A stretch of DNA of 64,000 nucleotides from Persephonella hydrogeniphila (GCF_900215515.1 NZ_OBEI01000010.1:1-64000), one strand, 5' to 3'; positions 51,380 through 60,007 are shown, numbered from the stretch's first letter. A program made the numbers and translations. The notes: generated by a model not told the origin, from the sequence alone.

Positions 51380-53683
51380 TTAAGTGGTTGCTGTAACAGG
51401 AGCTTCTTTCTTGGACAGATACAGTTTGTAAACAAGGTCAACAAGGAGTAAAACAGCACCTGCCACAATCATCAGGTCAGGGATAAGTCTTATCCACAGC
51501 CAGAATCCCATTCCTTCTAATACTTCCCTTGTTCTTGCAACCCAGTATCCATAGTTGAATGCCCATTCCATCTGTTTTTCTCCGATAACAAGGACAGGGA
51601 ATGCAAACAGGAATATACCTCCTGTTGTGAGCCAGAACGCAAGGTTGGAAACTTTTTCGTCCCAGTGCAGACCTTTTGCAAGTGCATTAGCTCTCGCTAT
51701 CAGATAGAGGAATCCGATAGAGATATATCCAAATGCTCCAAGAAGGGCAACGTGTCCGTGAGCCATTCCAAAATATGTTCCGTGTTCGTAGTAGTTTATG
51801 ATAGGCAGATTAATGAGCATTCCGTAGAATCCTGCACCGAGCCAGTTCAGGAATGCAGAACCTGCAAGCCACAGGAATGCCATTCTGAATGGGAAGGATT
51901 CTCCTTTTCCTTTTATGTGGAGGTACTCTTTAGTAGCCTCAATCATAAGAATAACAAGAGGTAGTGGTTCGAGGGACGACAACACTCCTCCCCAGGCAAT
52001 CCAGAACTCATTTTCTCCCATCCAGAAGTAGTGGTGTCCTGTTCCTATTGTTCCTGCCGCAACGATAAGGAATGCTTCAAAGAACATCATGATTGTTGCA
52101 AATCTTGCACTTACAAGACCCAGAGCAACTGTCAGGAATGCAAGTGTACCTGCAGCAAACAGCTCAAATGTATTTTCAACCCAGAGGTGAACGACCCACC
52201 ATCTGAAGTAGTCGTCAATTGTAAAGTTAGGCATGATTTTATGTAGAGGAGCCATACCTGCCATATAAAGAACAGCAATAGCAAATGCAGACCATATCAT
52301 CATTGCAAGAGGTGGTGTAACTTTCTCAGCCTGTCTTACAGTAAAGAATACTATTGTGAACCACAGAACAAGACCTACTACAAGACCTATATCCCATAGT
52401 CTTCCAAGCTCTATATACTCTCTTCCTTCTGATCCAAGCCAGAACCAGAGTGGATCGGGAAGTTTTCCAAGAGCTCCAAGCCACAGGCCAATTAGACCTC
52501 CGCCTCCTACCACAAGTAAAGCTATCCATAAGATGTCAACTGCGATGGGGAATTTGAAATCCTTTCCACCTGAGGCAAGAGGAGCTACAAATAAACCACC
52601 TGCAAGCCATCCTATCGCTATCCACAGAACTGCAAGGTTAAGGTGGAATTCTCTTGCCACATTAAATGGCAGTAATGTTTGTGGAACAATCCAGCTATGA
52701 GTTGGATCTGCATAAAGGTGAGCCATATAACCTCCAAGAAGTGTCTGAAGAACAAAGAATAATGGAACAAGAGGTACATACTTTATAACTTTCTCTTGAA
52801 GAGGTGTAAGTTTTGTTATTTTGAGAGCTTCTGAGTACTCTTTTTCAGAGTCAAATTTCAGGAAGTAGTCGTAGAAAGCCCACATAACAACAATTGTTAA
52901 TGCCCAGCATGCCATAAATGCAACGAGAGACCAGAAAAGTGTTGGATAGTGCGCATCCAATCCTATTGCTGGTTCTGGTGGCCAGTTATTTGTATAAGTA
53001 GGATGCAGATTCAGACTTTTATAAACGCTCATAGGTTCGCCAAGAGATTTTATTACAGAAACTTCTTCAGCAGGTTTGGCTGATGGTCTTGGTGTTACAG
53101 CTACAAGAGTAGTCCAGTCGATAAAGTCTGCAATTTTATCTGCTTCTTCAGGCTTGATAAGTCCGCCGACCATAGCGTACTGTGGATTTCCTTTTACAAG
53201 GTACTCAACAAGTTTTTCCTTTACTTGAAGCCATGCCTTTTCGTGCTGTGGTGTTAACTGTGTTACACCTTCTTTCAGAATAGATTTTTTCCTTACATCC
53301 TCTGTGACAAGGTAATCGATCTGAGTTTTTTCCTCAGGTGAGAGCTCTTCATAGTTTTTTCCGTACTTTTCCTGTGCATAGATATCCTGTAGTTTTACTA
53401 TCTTTTCGTGGAGTATCCATGCTGTGTAATCGGGACCTATATAGGCACCGTTTCCAAGAAGTGTTCCCTGATCCATAAGAACATATTTCTGGAAGTAAGC
53501 TTTACCCTGTACGATATCATCATATGTGTAGAGCGTTTGGGTACCTCTGACTTCCTGAGGAATAGGTGGAACATCTTTGATCTGTTTGACAGTAAGGAGC
53601 GTAAACAGACCTACTGCTGCAATTGTGGATAGAACGAAGATCAGAAACCACTTTTTAGTGGTTTGATCCATCAATTTACTCAT
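51380..53683 (-). CDS. norB: Quinol-dependent nitric oxide reductase
   Basis: qNOR (NorZ type) reduces two NO to N2O with quinol. The 767-aa protein has the fused N-terminal extension replacing NorC (QGKAYFQKYVLMDQGTLLGNG and GPDYTAW) and 14 predicted helices. The haem/non-haem iron site is complete: HLWVENTFE (His and the catalytic Glu, HxxVExxxE), GTGHHYFW (His pair) and AHGHVALLG (haem ligands), with low-spin haem His in AREFHLNLAVLW. It is last in an operon with two small membrane proteins behind an FNR-type box. Confidence 0.95.
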   Translation of the reverse strand: MSKLMDQTTKKWFLIFVLSTIAAVGLFTLLTVKQIKDVPPIPQEVRGTQTLYTYDDIVQGKAYFQKYVLMDQGTLLGNGAYIGPDYTAWILHEKIVKLQDIYAQEKYGKNYEELSPEEKTQIDYLVTEDVRKKSILKEGVTQLTPQHEKAWLQVKEKLVEYLVKGNPQYAMVGGLIKPEEADKIADFIDWTTLVAVTPRPSAKPAEEVSVIKSLGEPMSVYKSLNLHPTYTNNWPPEPAIGLDAHYPTLFWSLVAFMACWALTIVVMWAFYDYFLKFDSEKEYSEALKITKLTPLQEKVIKYVPLVPLFFVLQTLLGGYMAHLYADPTHSWIVPQTLLPFNVAREFHLNLAVLWIAIGWLAGGLFVAPLASGGKDFKFPIAVDILWIALLVVGGGGLIGLWLGALGKLPDPLWFWLGSEGREYIELGRLWDIGLVVGLVLWFTIVFFTVRQAEKVTPPLAMMIWSAFAIAVLYMAGMAPLHKIMPNFTIDDYFRWWVVHLWVENTFELFAAGTLAFLTVALGLVSARFATIMMFFEAFLIVAAGTIGTGHHYFWMGENEFWIAWGGVLSSLEPLPLVILMIEATKEYLHIKGKGESFPFRMAFLWLAGSAFLNWLGAGFYGMLINLPIINYYEHGTYFGMAHGHVALLGAFGYISIGFLYLIARANALAKGLHWDEKVSNLAFWLTTGGIFLFAFPVLVIGEKQMEWAFNYGYWVARTREVLEGMGFWLWIRLIPDLMIVAGAVLLLVDLVYKLYLSKKEAPVTATT

Positions 53684-53696
53684 CTCCTAAACCCTC

Positions 53697-54107
53697 CTAT
53701 GTAGTTAAGTAGACTCTTATTACATAAACAAACAGATAACTGAAAAACATAATTCCAAAAAGCTTTTTGTATGTTCCTGCTTCACCTCCTTTGTAAATAA
53801 GAGCTAAAGAGATAATAAACAGAACAATTAGATACCCTAAAATCATCACAAGGGCGCTCTGTCCTACAGGATTTGCTGTAAGATCGTCCATACCTGACAT
53901 CGTTAAGATAGACAATAGCAGTATTCCTGTAGCCCCTGTTATTAGTACAAAAGTAAAAGCTAATTTTAGATATCTTTTTACTATTTTTTCTTTCAAGATC
54001 TCTTCATCTCCAAATGTAAAAACGAAAGAAATTCCGAAAAAAGCAGCATTGGATATAACATGAAACATGAAAGACAGCTTCCAAAGCCATGAACCAACTT
54101 CCATCAT
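53697..54107 (-). CDS. Four-helix membrane protein of the nor operon (CopD-like)
   Basis: A 136-aa protein with four transmembrane helices. The first helix, KLSFMFHVISNAAFFGISFVF, carries one histidine and resembles the first helix of two CopD-like proteins encoded further upstream on the same strand. Function is not recognised; co-transcription with norB suggests a role in NO reductase assembly or haem/metal supply. GGAGGA precedes the ATG pair (54107 or 54104). Confidence 0.7.
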   Translation of the reverse strand: MMEVGSWLWKLSFMFHVISNAAFFGISFVFTFGDEEILKEKIVKRYLKLAFTFVLITGATGILLLSILTMSGMDDLTANPVGQSALVMILGYLIVLFIISLALIYKGGEAGTYKKLFGIMFFSYLFVYVIRVYLTT

Positions 54108-54115
54108 CTTTTATA

Positions 54116-54238
54116 CTATCCTCCTAACATCCTTACAATTGCAATAACACACGGCCCTGCCAGTAACAAGAACGAAGCTGTAAGAAATATTACAAGGGCT
54201 ATTACTATTGACCACTGTTTTGAGTTCCATTCTGGCAT
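54116..54238 (-). CDS. 40-residue single-span membrane protein at the head of the norB operon
   Basis: Short reading frame: MPEWNSKQWS, then one transmembrane helix (about residues 11-36, with a cysteine in LAGPCVIA), then RMLGG and TAG. A good TAAGGAG ribosome-binding site lies 5 nt upstream, and the stop overlaps the ribosome-binding site of the next gene. The tryptophan-containing soluble N-terminus plus one helix recalls small subunits of terminal oxidases. It is the first gene downstream of the FNR-type box. Confidence 0.72.
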   Translation of the reverse strand: MPEWNSKQWSIVIALVIFLTASFLLLAGPCVIAIVRMLGG

Positions 54239-54307
54239 TAAATCTCCTTATCTTTATTTATTTAATACTTTTTTGTCTTAAATTAATTTATTAATAACCT
54301 GCCTGCA

Positions 54308-54321
54308 TTGATTCAAATCAA
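54308..54321. promoter_or_regulatory. FNR/DNR-type box of the norB operon, perfect
   Basis: TTGAT-TCAA-ATCAA lies 70 bp upstream of the 40-aa gene on the minus strand, in the gap after the cupin gene. A minus-strand TATTAA (54262-54267) is a possible -10, though its spacing is longer than class II. Confidence 0.7.
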
Positions 54322-54327
54322 TGCTTT

Positions 54328-54660
54328 TTACAGCTCAATTTTTTTCTGTGGATTTGGTGCTATCACAGCCTGTACAATCATGTCCTCTTCAGCTTCAAAT
54401 CCATGGGGTTCTTCTGGGTAGTAGTAAAGGGAGTCTTCTATTTCGAGTAATTCGTACTGTTCTTCAGAACCGTAGAAAAATTTCCCTTTTCCCCTTAGAA
54501 CTGTAACAAATACATCTGATTTTGAGGCATGAAGTGGAATTTTCTGTCCTTTTTTCAGGTAAAAATGAACAACGACCATATTATCTGTAGCTATCAGTTT
54601 CTCAGAAATAGGTTTTTCTGAGCTAAACTTTTCCGAAACTGGATAAATTTTTAAAGCCAT
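54328..54660 (-). CDS. Cupin-domain protein
   Basis: A 110-aa single-domain cupin: VVHFYLKKGQKIPLHASKSDVFVTVLRGKGKFFYG (motif 1, quoted in part) and YYYPEEPHGFEAEEDMIVQAVIAP (motif 2). One metal ligand of motif 1 (G..PxHxH) is reduced to PLHASKSD, so metal binding is uncertain. Last gene of the five-gene NO-stress operon. Confidence 0.82.
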   Translation of the reverse strand: MALKIYPVSEKFSSEKPISEKLIATDNMVVVHFYLKKGQKIPLHASKSDVFVTVLRGKGKFFYGSEEQYELLEIEDSLYYYPEEPHGFEAEEDMIVQAVIAPNPQKKIEL

Positions 54661-54669
54661 ATTACCCTC

Positions 54670-55098
54670 CTATAAAATAAACATTAGTTTTGCAAGTATT
54701 ATTACTGAAAAAACCAGTACAAACACACCGTAATGGGCGTAATCGAAAAATTTGCTTTCAGATTTCCCTTTTATAAAAAGTGAGATAGCAGTTATAACAA
54801 GGAGTAATACTGTTAAAGCAAGAGAAATCTTTAATATAAGAAGTTTTGCAAAATTTGTAGACAAATCAATCTCTTTCATGTATATATGGAACATATAAAA
54901 TCCTGAAGCATATAAAAATAGCACAAAGATAGGAACAATTTTTATCCCCCGTTTTCTTATCATAACTTTTTCAATCTCTTTAAATTTTTCTTCACCATAT
55001 TCTTTTTTTATGGCAGGAAGCAACACTACCTCTGTAAAGACAACTCCACCAAAAATAACAGCACTAACAAGATGAATAATTTTTGCTATTTCATACAT
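54670..55098 (-). CDS. CopD-like four-helix membrane protein
   Basis: A 142-aa protein with four helices, starting IAKIIHLVSAVIFGGVVFTEVVLLP and with a second histidine in FDYAHYGVFVLV. The helix-embedded histidines suit haem b or copper binding, as in the CopD/DUF2214-type families. It lies 2 bp behind the Rrf2 gene and 9 bp before the cupin gene. Confidence 0.72.
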   Translation of the reverse strand: MYEIAKIIHLVSAVIFGGVVFTEVVLLPAIKKEYGEEKFKEIEKVMIRKRGIKIVPIFVLFLYASGFYMFHIYMKEIDLSTNFAKLLILKISLALTVLLLVITAISLFIKGKSESKFFDYAHYGVFVLVFSVIILAKLMFIL

Positions 55099-55100
55099 CT

Positions 55101-55538
55101 TTACACCTTGACGTTTTCAAATTTCTCGATATTTTTTATCGCGTCCTCAAGGGTTGTTGAGGAAAACATCCTGTATATCTCTTCCCTTTTATCTGCCCAT
55201 AGATGATGAATCGTGCACGGATTCTGGTCTGAGCATTCTTCAAAACCAAGTATACATCTGTTGAAAAAATCCATACCATCAATCACTGCAACAATATCAA
55301 TAAGTTTTATCTCCGAGGGCTTTTTTATAAGTTTTATTCCTCCCTGTGGACCTCTATGGGACTCTAAAAGACCTGCCTTTACAAGTTTCTGGAAATTTTT
55401 TGATAAAAAATAAAATGACATTCCCAGATCTTTCGCTATTTTGTGTATTGATATAAATTTATCTTTCCATCCTTCCTTGTAAAGTTTTGCTACATAAATC
55501 ATTGCCCTTATAGAGTCTTTACATGCCGCGGAAAGCAT
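55101..55538 (-). CDS. Rrf2-family Fe-S transcriptional regulator, NsrR-like
   Basis: A 145-aa winged-HTH regulator: SIHKIAKDLGMSFYFLSKNFQKLVKAGLLESHRGPQGGIKL (HTH and wing, quoted in part), then the cluster loop CILGFEECSDQNPC (Cys-x6-Cys-x5-Cys). NsrR and IscR have similar three-cysteine loops. The setting, with hemerythrin and NO reductase genes and an NsrR-like palindrome upstream, supports an NO sensor. It overlaps the hemerythrin gene by one base. Confidence 0.87.
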   Translation of the reverse strand: MLSAACKDSIRAMIYVAKLYKEGWKDKFISIHKIAKDLGMSFYFLSKNFQKLVKAGLLESHRGPQGGIKLIKKPSEIKLIDIVAVIDGMDFFNRCILGFEECSDQNPCTIHHLWADKREEIYRMFSSTTLEDAIKNIEKFENVKV

Positions 55539-55993
55539 TACTCGAACCTCTCTATGTCGTATTTCAGGATATCTGGAAAGAAAAAGTCCTCTTCTTCTGT
55601 AAAGTGGTCTTTAAGTGTTGAGAAAAACTCCTTTGCAGTTTTTATTATCTCTTTTTTTAAGTCTCTACCTCTGTACTCCTTTTCTCCCTTTTTGTACAGA
55701 CTTATCAGATACTCTAAATGTTCAACAATTTCATCAAGGGTTCTATGCCCAAAATTAAGAGCTTCTATATCAAAATCAGTTATTCCAGCTTCCTGCAGAG
55801 CCTGATCCAGATCTTCCTCTTCAACCCTTGCATGTTCAGCAACATCTTTTTTAATAAAATCCATAACTTCGTCTAACACTTCGTCAGAAAACTGATTCTC
55901 TAATTTTTCCTCAAGCTCTTCACTCTTTTTGAGAAGTACAACATGCTCTTCTGTTAATTTGTTTAGTATCTGTTTGACTTTTTCAAAACTCAT
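55538..55993 (-). CDS. Hemerythrin HHE-domain protein
   Basis: A 151-aa helical bundle with di-iron ligand pattern: EHVVLLKKSEEL, DVAEHARVEEEDL, NFGHRTLDEIVEH and LKDHFTEEEDFFFP. Such proteins bind O2 or NO and resemble the repair/NO-handling YtfE group, though the N-terminal ScdA domain is absent. It is second in the operon, 2 bp after the CopD-like gene. Confidence 0.88.
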   Translation of the reverse strand: MSFEKVKQILNKLTEEHVVLLKKSEELEEKLENQFSDEVLDEVMDFIKKDVAEHARVEEEDLDQALQEAGITDFDIEALNFGHRTLDEIVEHLEYLISLYKKGEKEYRGRDLKKEIIKTAKEFFSTLKDHFTEEEDFFFPDILKYDIERFE

Positions 55994-55995
55994 TT

Positions 55996-56451
55996 TTATC
56001 CTCCCATTCTCAATTTTGCAGCAAGAAATATTATTGATATACCAAGTAAAAGGTTCACAACTCCTATTATTCTTGCTGCTACTTTAAACTTTTTATTAAT
56101 ATGAGACCGGGGTCCCACATAAAAATCATGTACAACAGCTAAAAAGACAGTAAGAGCAAACAGATGTAGCTTATGATGAAGTGTAGAAGCATAAGGGTTG
56201 CTCCAGCCTGTAAGATCTGAAAAAGAAACCCCCATTGTCTTCATATTATAAAGTCCTGTTAAAAATAGAACAGGGAGACCTATAACTGTTCCCCAGAAAC
56301 TGTATCTTTTACCCACTTCCTGATATGCTTTAACACTTATATCCTGAGGAAGCTTCCTTACATACGGAGATAAGGCAAGAACCATAAATAACATTCCTCC
56401 TATCCAGAAAGAAGCTGCTATAAGATGGATAAACATTACAAATGTACTCAT
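55996..56451 (-). CDS. CopD-like membrane protein heading the NO-stress operon
   Basis: A 151-aa protein with four helices. Histidines: MFIHLIAASFWIGGMLF, STLHHKLHLFALTVF and AVVHDFYVGPRS, consistent with haem b binding. It is first in an operon with hemerythrin, Rrf2, CopD-like and cupin genes. The ribosome-binding site is poor (TAGGCGGAAATG on the minus strand), within reach of the NsrR-like operator. Confidence 0.75.
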   Translation of the reverse strand: MSTFVMFIHLIAASFWIGGMLFMVLALSPYVRKLPQDISVKAYQEVGKRYSFWGTVIGLPVLFLTGLYNMKTMGVSFSDLTGWSNPYASTLHHKLHLFALTVFLAVVHDFYVGPRSHINKKFKVAARIIGVVNLLLGISIIFLAAKLRMGG

Positions 56452-56459
56452 TTCCGCCT

Positions 56460-56490
56460 ATTTAAGATTTAAGAGTATTTTATCTTAAAT
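56460..56490 (-). promoter_or_regulatory. NsrR-like operator of the NO-stress operon
   Basis: Perfect arms ATTTAAGAT (56460-56468) and ATCTTAAAT (56482-56490) separated by 13 bp. The inner span AAGAT...ATCTT is exactly 23 bp, like the 11-1-11 NsrR box (AAGATGCATTT and its complement). It lies 9 bp before the ATG of an operon that encodes an NsrR-like Rrf2 regulator, suggesting autoregulation. The rest of the 122-bp divergent gap is AT-rich without other clear sites. Confidence 0.6.
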
Positions 56491-56573
56491 ATAAATTATT
56501 AATACATAAAAAATCAACCCTTTGCAAACTTTTATGATTTGTTTTAATCTGAATATCAAAAAGGAGGGTTACG

Positions 56574-57260
56574 ATGGAAAAATATCCCCTTGTTGTACTA
56601 CCTGCTGATGATAATGAATTAGAAAAGACCCTTGCTATGGCAGTTGATAAAAGTATAGACATGATTGAACTGAGGATTGATCAGTTCTCAAATTTTGATA
56701 TTAAGTATATTGTTGAAAAGGCACAACTGGTTAAGAAATATGACTTTGGAATGATTGCTACTGTAAGATCAAAAGAGGAAGGGGGAACTGATATACAGGA
56801 TGAAGACAGAGTGAAGATTTTTGAGGCTGTAGTTGAGTATGCAGACATATTAGATATAGAACTAACATCTAAGAGGATAAATCATAAAGTAATAGAGATA
56901 GCAAAAGATGAAGGGAAGCTTTCTCTTGTATCCTATCATGACTTTGAGAAGACGCCAGAAGAAGATGAAATTCAGAAAATAATTGATGATGCATCGGCTT
57001 TAGGGGCTGACATAATAAAGTATGCCTTTACTGTGAACTCAGTTGAAGATGTTTCAAGACTGATGTGTGTGACAGCGAAAAATAGAGATAAAAAACTCGT
57101 CGCCATAGGAATGGGAGAACTTGGAAGAATAACCAGAGTTGCTGGATTTTTCTTTGGTTCTGTACTAACTTATACCTATATCGGTAAATCTTTTGCTCCC
57201 GGCCAGATAGAAGCCGGTAGACTGATTGAAGAACTTAAATTTTATGGTTTAAGGGGTTGA
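56574..57260 (+). CDS. aroD: 3-dehydroquinate dehydratase, type I
   Basis: Type I DHQase of the shikimate pathway, using a Schiff-base lysine. The 228-aa protein has MIELRIDQFSNFD, MIATVRSKEEGG, VSYHDFEKTPE (catalytic His) and IIKYAFTVNS (Schiff-base Lys). GGAGGG precedes the ATG. It starts a small plus-strand run with dksA-like, nicotinamidase and polA. Confidence 0.94.
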   Translation: MEKYPLVVLPADDNELEKTLAMAVDKSIDMIELRIDQFSNFDIKYIVEKAQLVKKYDFGMIATVRSKEEGGTDIQDEDRVKIFEAVVEYADILDIELTSKRINHKVIEIAKDEGKLSLVSYHDFEKTPEEDEIQKIIDDASALGADIIKYAFTVNSVEDVSRLMCVTAKNRDKKLVAIGMGELGRITRVAGFFFGSVLTYTYIGKSFAPGQIEAGRLIEELKFYGLRG

Positions 57261-57262
57261 AG

Positions 57263-57613
57263 ATGGAACATCTTACAAAGGAGCAGATAGAAGAGTTAAA
57301 AGGTATACTTTTAGAATGGAGAGAACAGTTAATAAAAGAGTCTCAGGAATCAATGGGAGAACCGTTATCTTATGAAGGTGGAGATGAGATAGACAGGGCA
57401 GATACAGAAGCAGGAAGACTTGTTATGCTCAGGAATTTAGATAGGGATAGGAAACTGCTAAAAAGAATAGAGTATACCTTAAGAAAAATAGAGGCAGGAA
57501 CTTACGGTATATGCGAAATGTGTGGAGCTGAAATACCATACCCCAGACTAAAAGCACGACCTGTAGCAAAACTGTGTATTCAGTGTAAAGAGCTTGAAGA
57601 AGAAAATGAGTGA
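57263..57613 (+). CDS. DksA/TraR-family zinc-finger protein
   Basis: A 116-aa protein with an N-terminal coiled coil (MEHLTKEQIEELKGILLEWR, quoted in part) including DEIDRADTE, and a C4 zinc finger CEMCGAEIPYPRLKARPVAKLCIQC (shown as key residues Cys-x2-Cys ... Cys-x2-Cys). DksA-type proteins modulate RNA polymerase with ppGpp; the acidic tip DxxDxA is partly present. ATG at 57263 behind AAGGGG; an upstream TTG at 57257 overlaps aroD. Confidence 0.87.
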   Translation: MEHLTKEQIEELKGILLEWREQLIKESQESMGEPLSYEGGDEIDRADTEAGRLVMLRNLDRDRKLLKRIEYTLRKIEAGTYGICEMCGAEIPYPRLKARPVAKLCIQCKELEEENE

Positions 57614-57625
57614 GAGGAAAGTAAG

Positions 57626-58213
57626 ATGAGAGTAAAAATAACAGATACTGATGCTCTCATAATAGTAGATATGCAAAATGATTTTATGCCTGGAGGAGCT
57701 TTACCTGTTCCAGAAGGGGATAGGATTGTTCCCGTCTTGAACAGATATATAGAAAAATTTTCTTCCAATGGGAATCCTGTATTTTTTACAAGAGACTGGC
57801 ATCCTGAAGATCATATATCATTCAAAGGGTATGGAGGAATATGGCCTCCACACTGTGTACAGGGGACAAAGGGTGCAGAATTCCACCCTGAACTAAAAAT
57901 CCCCTATGACAACAAATTCATTATATCAAAAGGATATTCCAGAGATTTTGATGCTTACTCAGGATTTCAAGGTACGATTCTTGACAATCTACTAAAAGAA
58001 AGAGGGGTGAAAAGGATTTTTGTAGGAGGAGTTGCCACAGATTACTGTGTAAAAAACACAGCACTTGGAGGTTTGAATTTAGGTTATCAGGTTTTCATCC
58101 TTGAAGATGGTATAAAAGGGGTTAATGTTAATCCAGAAGATTCAAAAAAAGCTTTAAACTTACTTCTTGAAAGAGGTGCAGTTCTTATAAATTTAGAAGA
58201 TATAGAACAGTGA
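57626..58213 (+). CDS. pncA: Nicotinamidase/isochorismatase-family hydrolase
   Basis: Nicotinamidase deamidates nicotinamide for NAD salvage. The 195-aa protein has catalytic Asp15 in IIVDMQNDFMPGGALPV, metal ligands in RDWHPEDHISF, the lysine in HCVQGTKGAEFHP, and the nucleophilic cysteine in ATDYCVKNTALGG. All active-site parts are present. It lies 12 bp after the DksA-like gene. Confidence 0.92.
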   Translation: MRVKITDTDALIIVDMQNDFMPGGALPVPEGDRIVPVLNRYIEKFSSNGNPVFFTRDWHPEDHISFKGYGGIWPPHCVQGTKGAEFHPELKIPYDNKFIISKGYSRDFDAYSGFQGTILDNLLKERGVKRIFVGGVATDYCVKNTALGGLNLGYQVFILEDGIKGVNVNPEDSKKALNLLLERGAVLINLEDIEQ

Positions 58214-58242
58214 AAATACACCTCAGGAGACAGTTGTAATAA

Positions 58243-60006
58243 TTGGGTAAGTTTAGTTATACATATATCTTTAATATAAAAGAGGCGTTAGAAAGTCTGA
58301 AATTTTTTGAAAAAGATAAGTATCTGTTTTTAGACACAGAAGTTGCTGTAAAGTCGTTTAAAGAGATAGACTTTTTTTCAGACAGGATTCGCCTAGTACA
58401 GTTAGGAAATTATGAAAATATATTCGTGTACGATATGTTCTTAATCCCTGAGTTTTCCCGACATTTGAAAAAACTATTAGAAGGAAAGGGTGTTATAGGA
58501 CATAACCTGAAGTTTGATATAAAGTTTTTAAAAACAAACTTTAATATTTTCCCCCAGATAGTATTCGATACAATGATCGCTTCACAACTTCTATCAGAAA
58601 ACAGTAAAGAAAGGCATTCCTTACAGGCTGTTACATACAGACTTACAGAAAATGATATAGATAAAACACAACAGAGTTCTGCGTGGGGGCTTAGAAATCT
58701 TTCACAGGAACAGTTAGATTATGCTGCAAGAGATGTTCAGGTATTAAGGGAGATTTTTCCTATCCTCAGGGACAGGTTAAACAGTATAAAAACACCGCAT
58801 AAGGCAACAGGAATAATACATGAGACATTCTCCCTCGATAACGCTGTTGCTGTTGTTGAGATGGCGTTTGTTCCCCAGCTTGCTGCGATAGAGCTTTCGG
58901 GAATTCCTGTTGATGAAAAAGCTCTAAAAGATATGTTAAATAGAGTTTCAACTGAATATCAGAAAAAATATATTGATTTTGTCAGGAGATACGGAGTTGA
59001 TCCTTTTTCTCCCCATAAAGTGACATACTGGCTTACAGCAAAACTTGGACTTAAATTACCAAAAACCCAAAAAGGTTCTCTATCTTCTCAGGATAGTGCT
59101 TTAAGAAAGTATATAGATAGAAAAGAGGTTCAGGAACTTATTGATATTAGATCAACAAAGAAAATATTGGACAAATTAAAGGAACTTTCTTCCCATACAA
59201 AAAATGGAAGAATATACAGTGAATTTAAACAGATTGGAGCTCCAACTGGAAGAATGGCATCATCAAAACCAAATCTTCAGAATGTAACAAAGGAACTCAG
59301 GAAGTTATTTAAAGCCCCTGAGGGAAGATCTTTAATTGTCGCAGATTACTCACAGATAGAGCTGAGAATAGCTGCAGAGTATGTAAACGACGAAACAATG
59401 ATAAAAGCTTTTAAAGAGGGAAAAGATCTCCACAGATTTACAGCCTCTTTAATTATAGGAAAACCTTATGATGAGATAAACAAGGAAGAAAGACAGATGG
59501 CAAAAGCAATAAATTTTGGACTCATATATGGAATATCACCAAAATCGCTTATGGAATATGCCAGAAATAATTATGGTATAGATATATCCCTTAAAGATGC
59601 TCAAAAGTTTCACAGCAGATTTTTTGAGGTATATTCAGGTTTCAAAAAATGGCATGATAGCGTAAAGGATGAACTTTCAAAAAAACATTCTCTTACTGTG
59701 TACTCCCTTTTAGGTAGAAGAATGGTAGTCCACAGATTTACCGAAGCTGTTAATTTTCCAGTTCAAGCAACAGGAAGTGATCTTTTGAAGATGGCTGTTG
59801 TTTTCTTTGGAAAGCTGAGAAAAGATATAGATGCTCAGATTGTAAACCTTGTCCATGATGAAATAATCGTAGAATCTTCAGAAAAAGATTCAGAGAAAGC
59901 AAAAGAGATACTTTCCCAGAGCATGTTAAAGGCTGGTGAGATCTTGCTAAAAAAAGTTCCTGTTGAGTTTGAGGTTGAGATAGTAGAAACATGGGCTGAT
60001 AAATAA
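58243..60006 (+). CDS. polA: DNA polymerase I without 5' nuclease domain
   Basis: Family A polymerase, 587 aa. The 3'-5' exonuclease domain is intact (FLDTEVAV, HNLKFDIKFL, YAARDVQVL), and the polymerase has motif A VADYSQIELRIAAEY, motif B RQMAKAINFGLIYG and motif C VHDEII. The 5'-3' exonuclease domain is missing, as in the Aquifex enzyme of similar length. The start is TTG at 58243. It is the last gene before a hairpin terminator. Confidence 0.94.
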   Translation: MGKFSYTYIFNIKEALESLKFFEKDKYLFLDTEVAVKSFKEIDFFSDRIRLVQLGNYENIFVYDMFLIPEFSRHLKKLLEGKGVIGHNLKFDIKFLKTNFNIFPQIVFDTMIASQLLSENSKERHSLQAVTYRLTENDIDKTQQSSAWGLRNLSQEQLDYAARDVQVLREIFPILRDRLNSIKTPHKATGIIHETFSLDNAVAVVEMAFVPQLAAIELSGIPVDEKALKDMLNRVSTEYQKKYIDFVRRYGVDPFSPHKVTYWLTAKLGLKLPKTQKGSLSSQDSALRKYIDRKEVQELIDIRSTKKILDKLKELSSHTKNGRIYSEFKQIGAPTGRMASSKPNLQNVTKELRKLFKAPEGRSLIVADYSQIELRIAAEYVNDETMIKAFKEGKDLHRFTASLIIGKPYDEINKEERQMAKAINFGLIYGISPKSLMEYARNNYGIDISLKDAQKFHSRFFEVYSGFKKWHDSVKDELSKKHSLTVYSLLGRRMVVHRFTEAVNFPVQATGSDLLKMAVVFFGKLRKDIDAQIVNLVHDEIIVESSEKDSEKAKEILSQSMLKAGEILLKKVPVEFEVEIVETWADK

Positions 60007-60007
60007 G

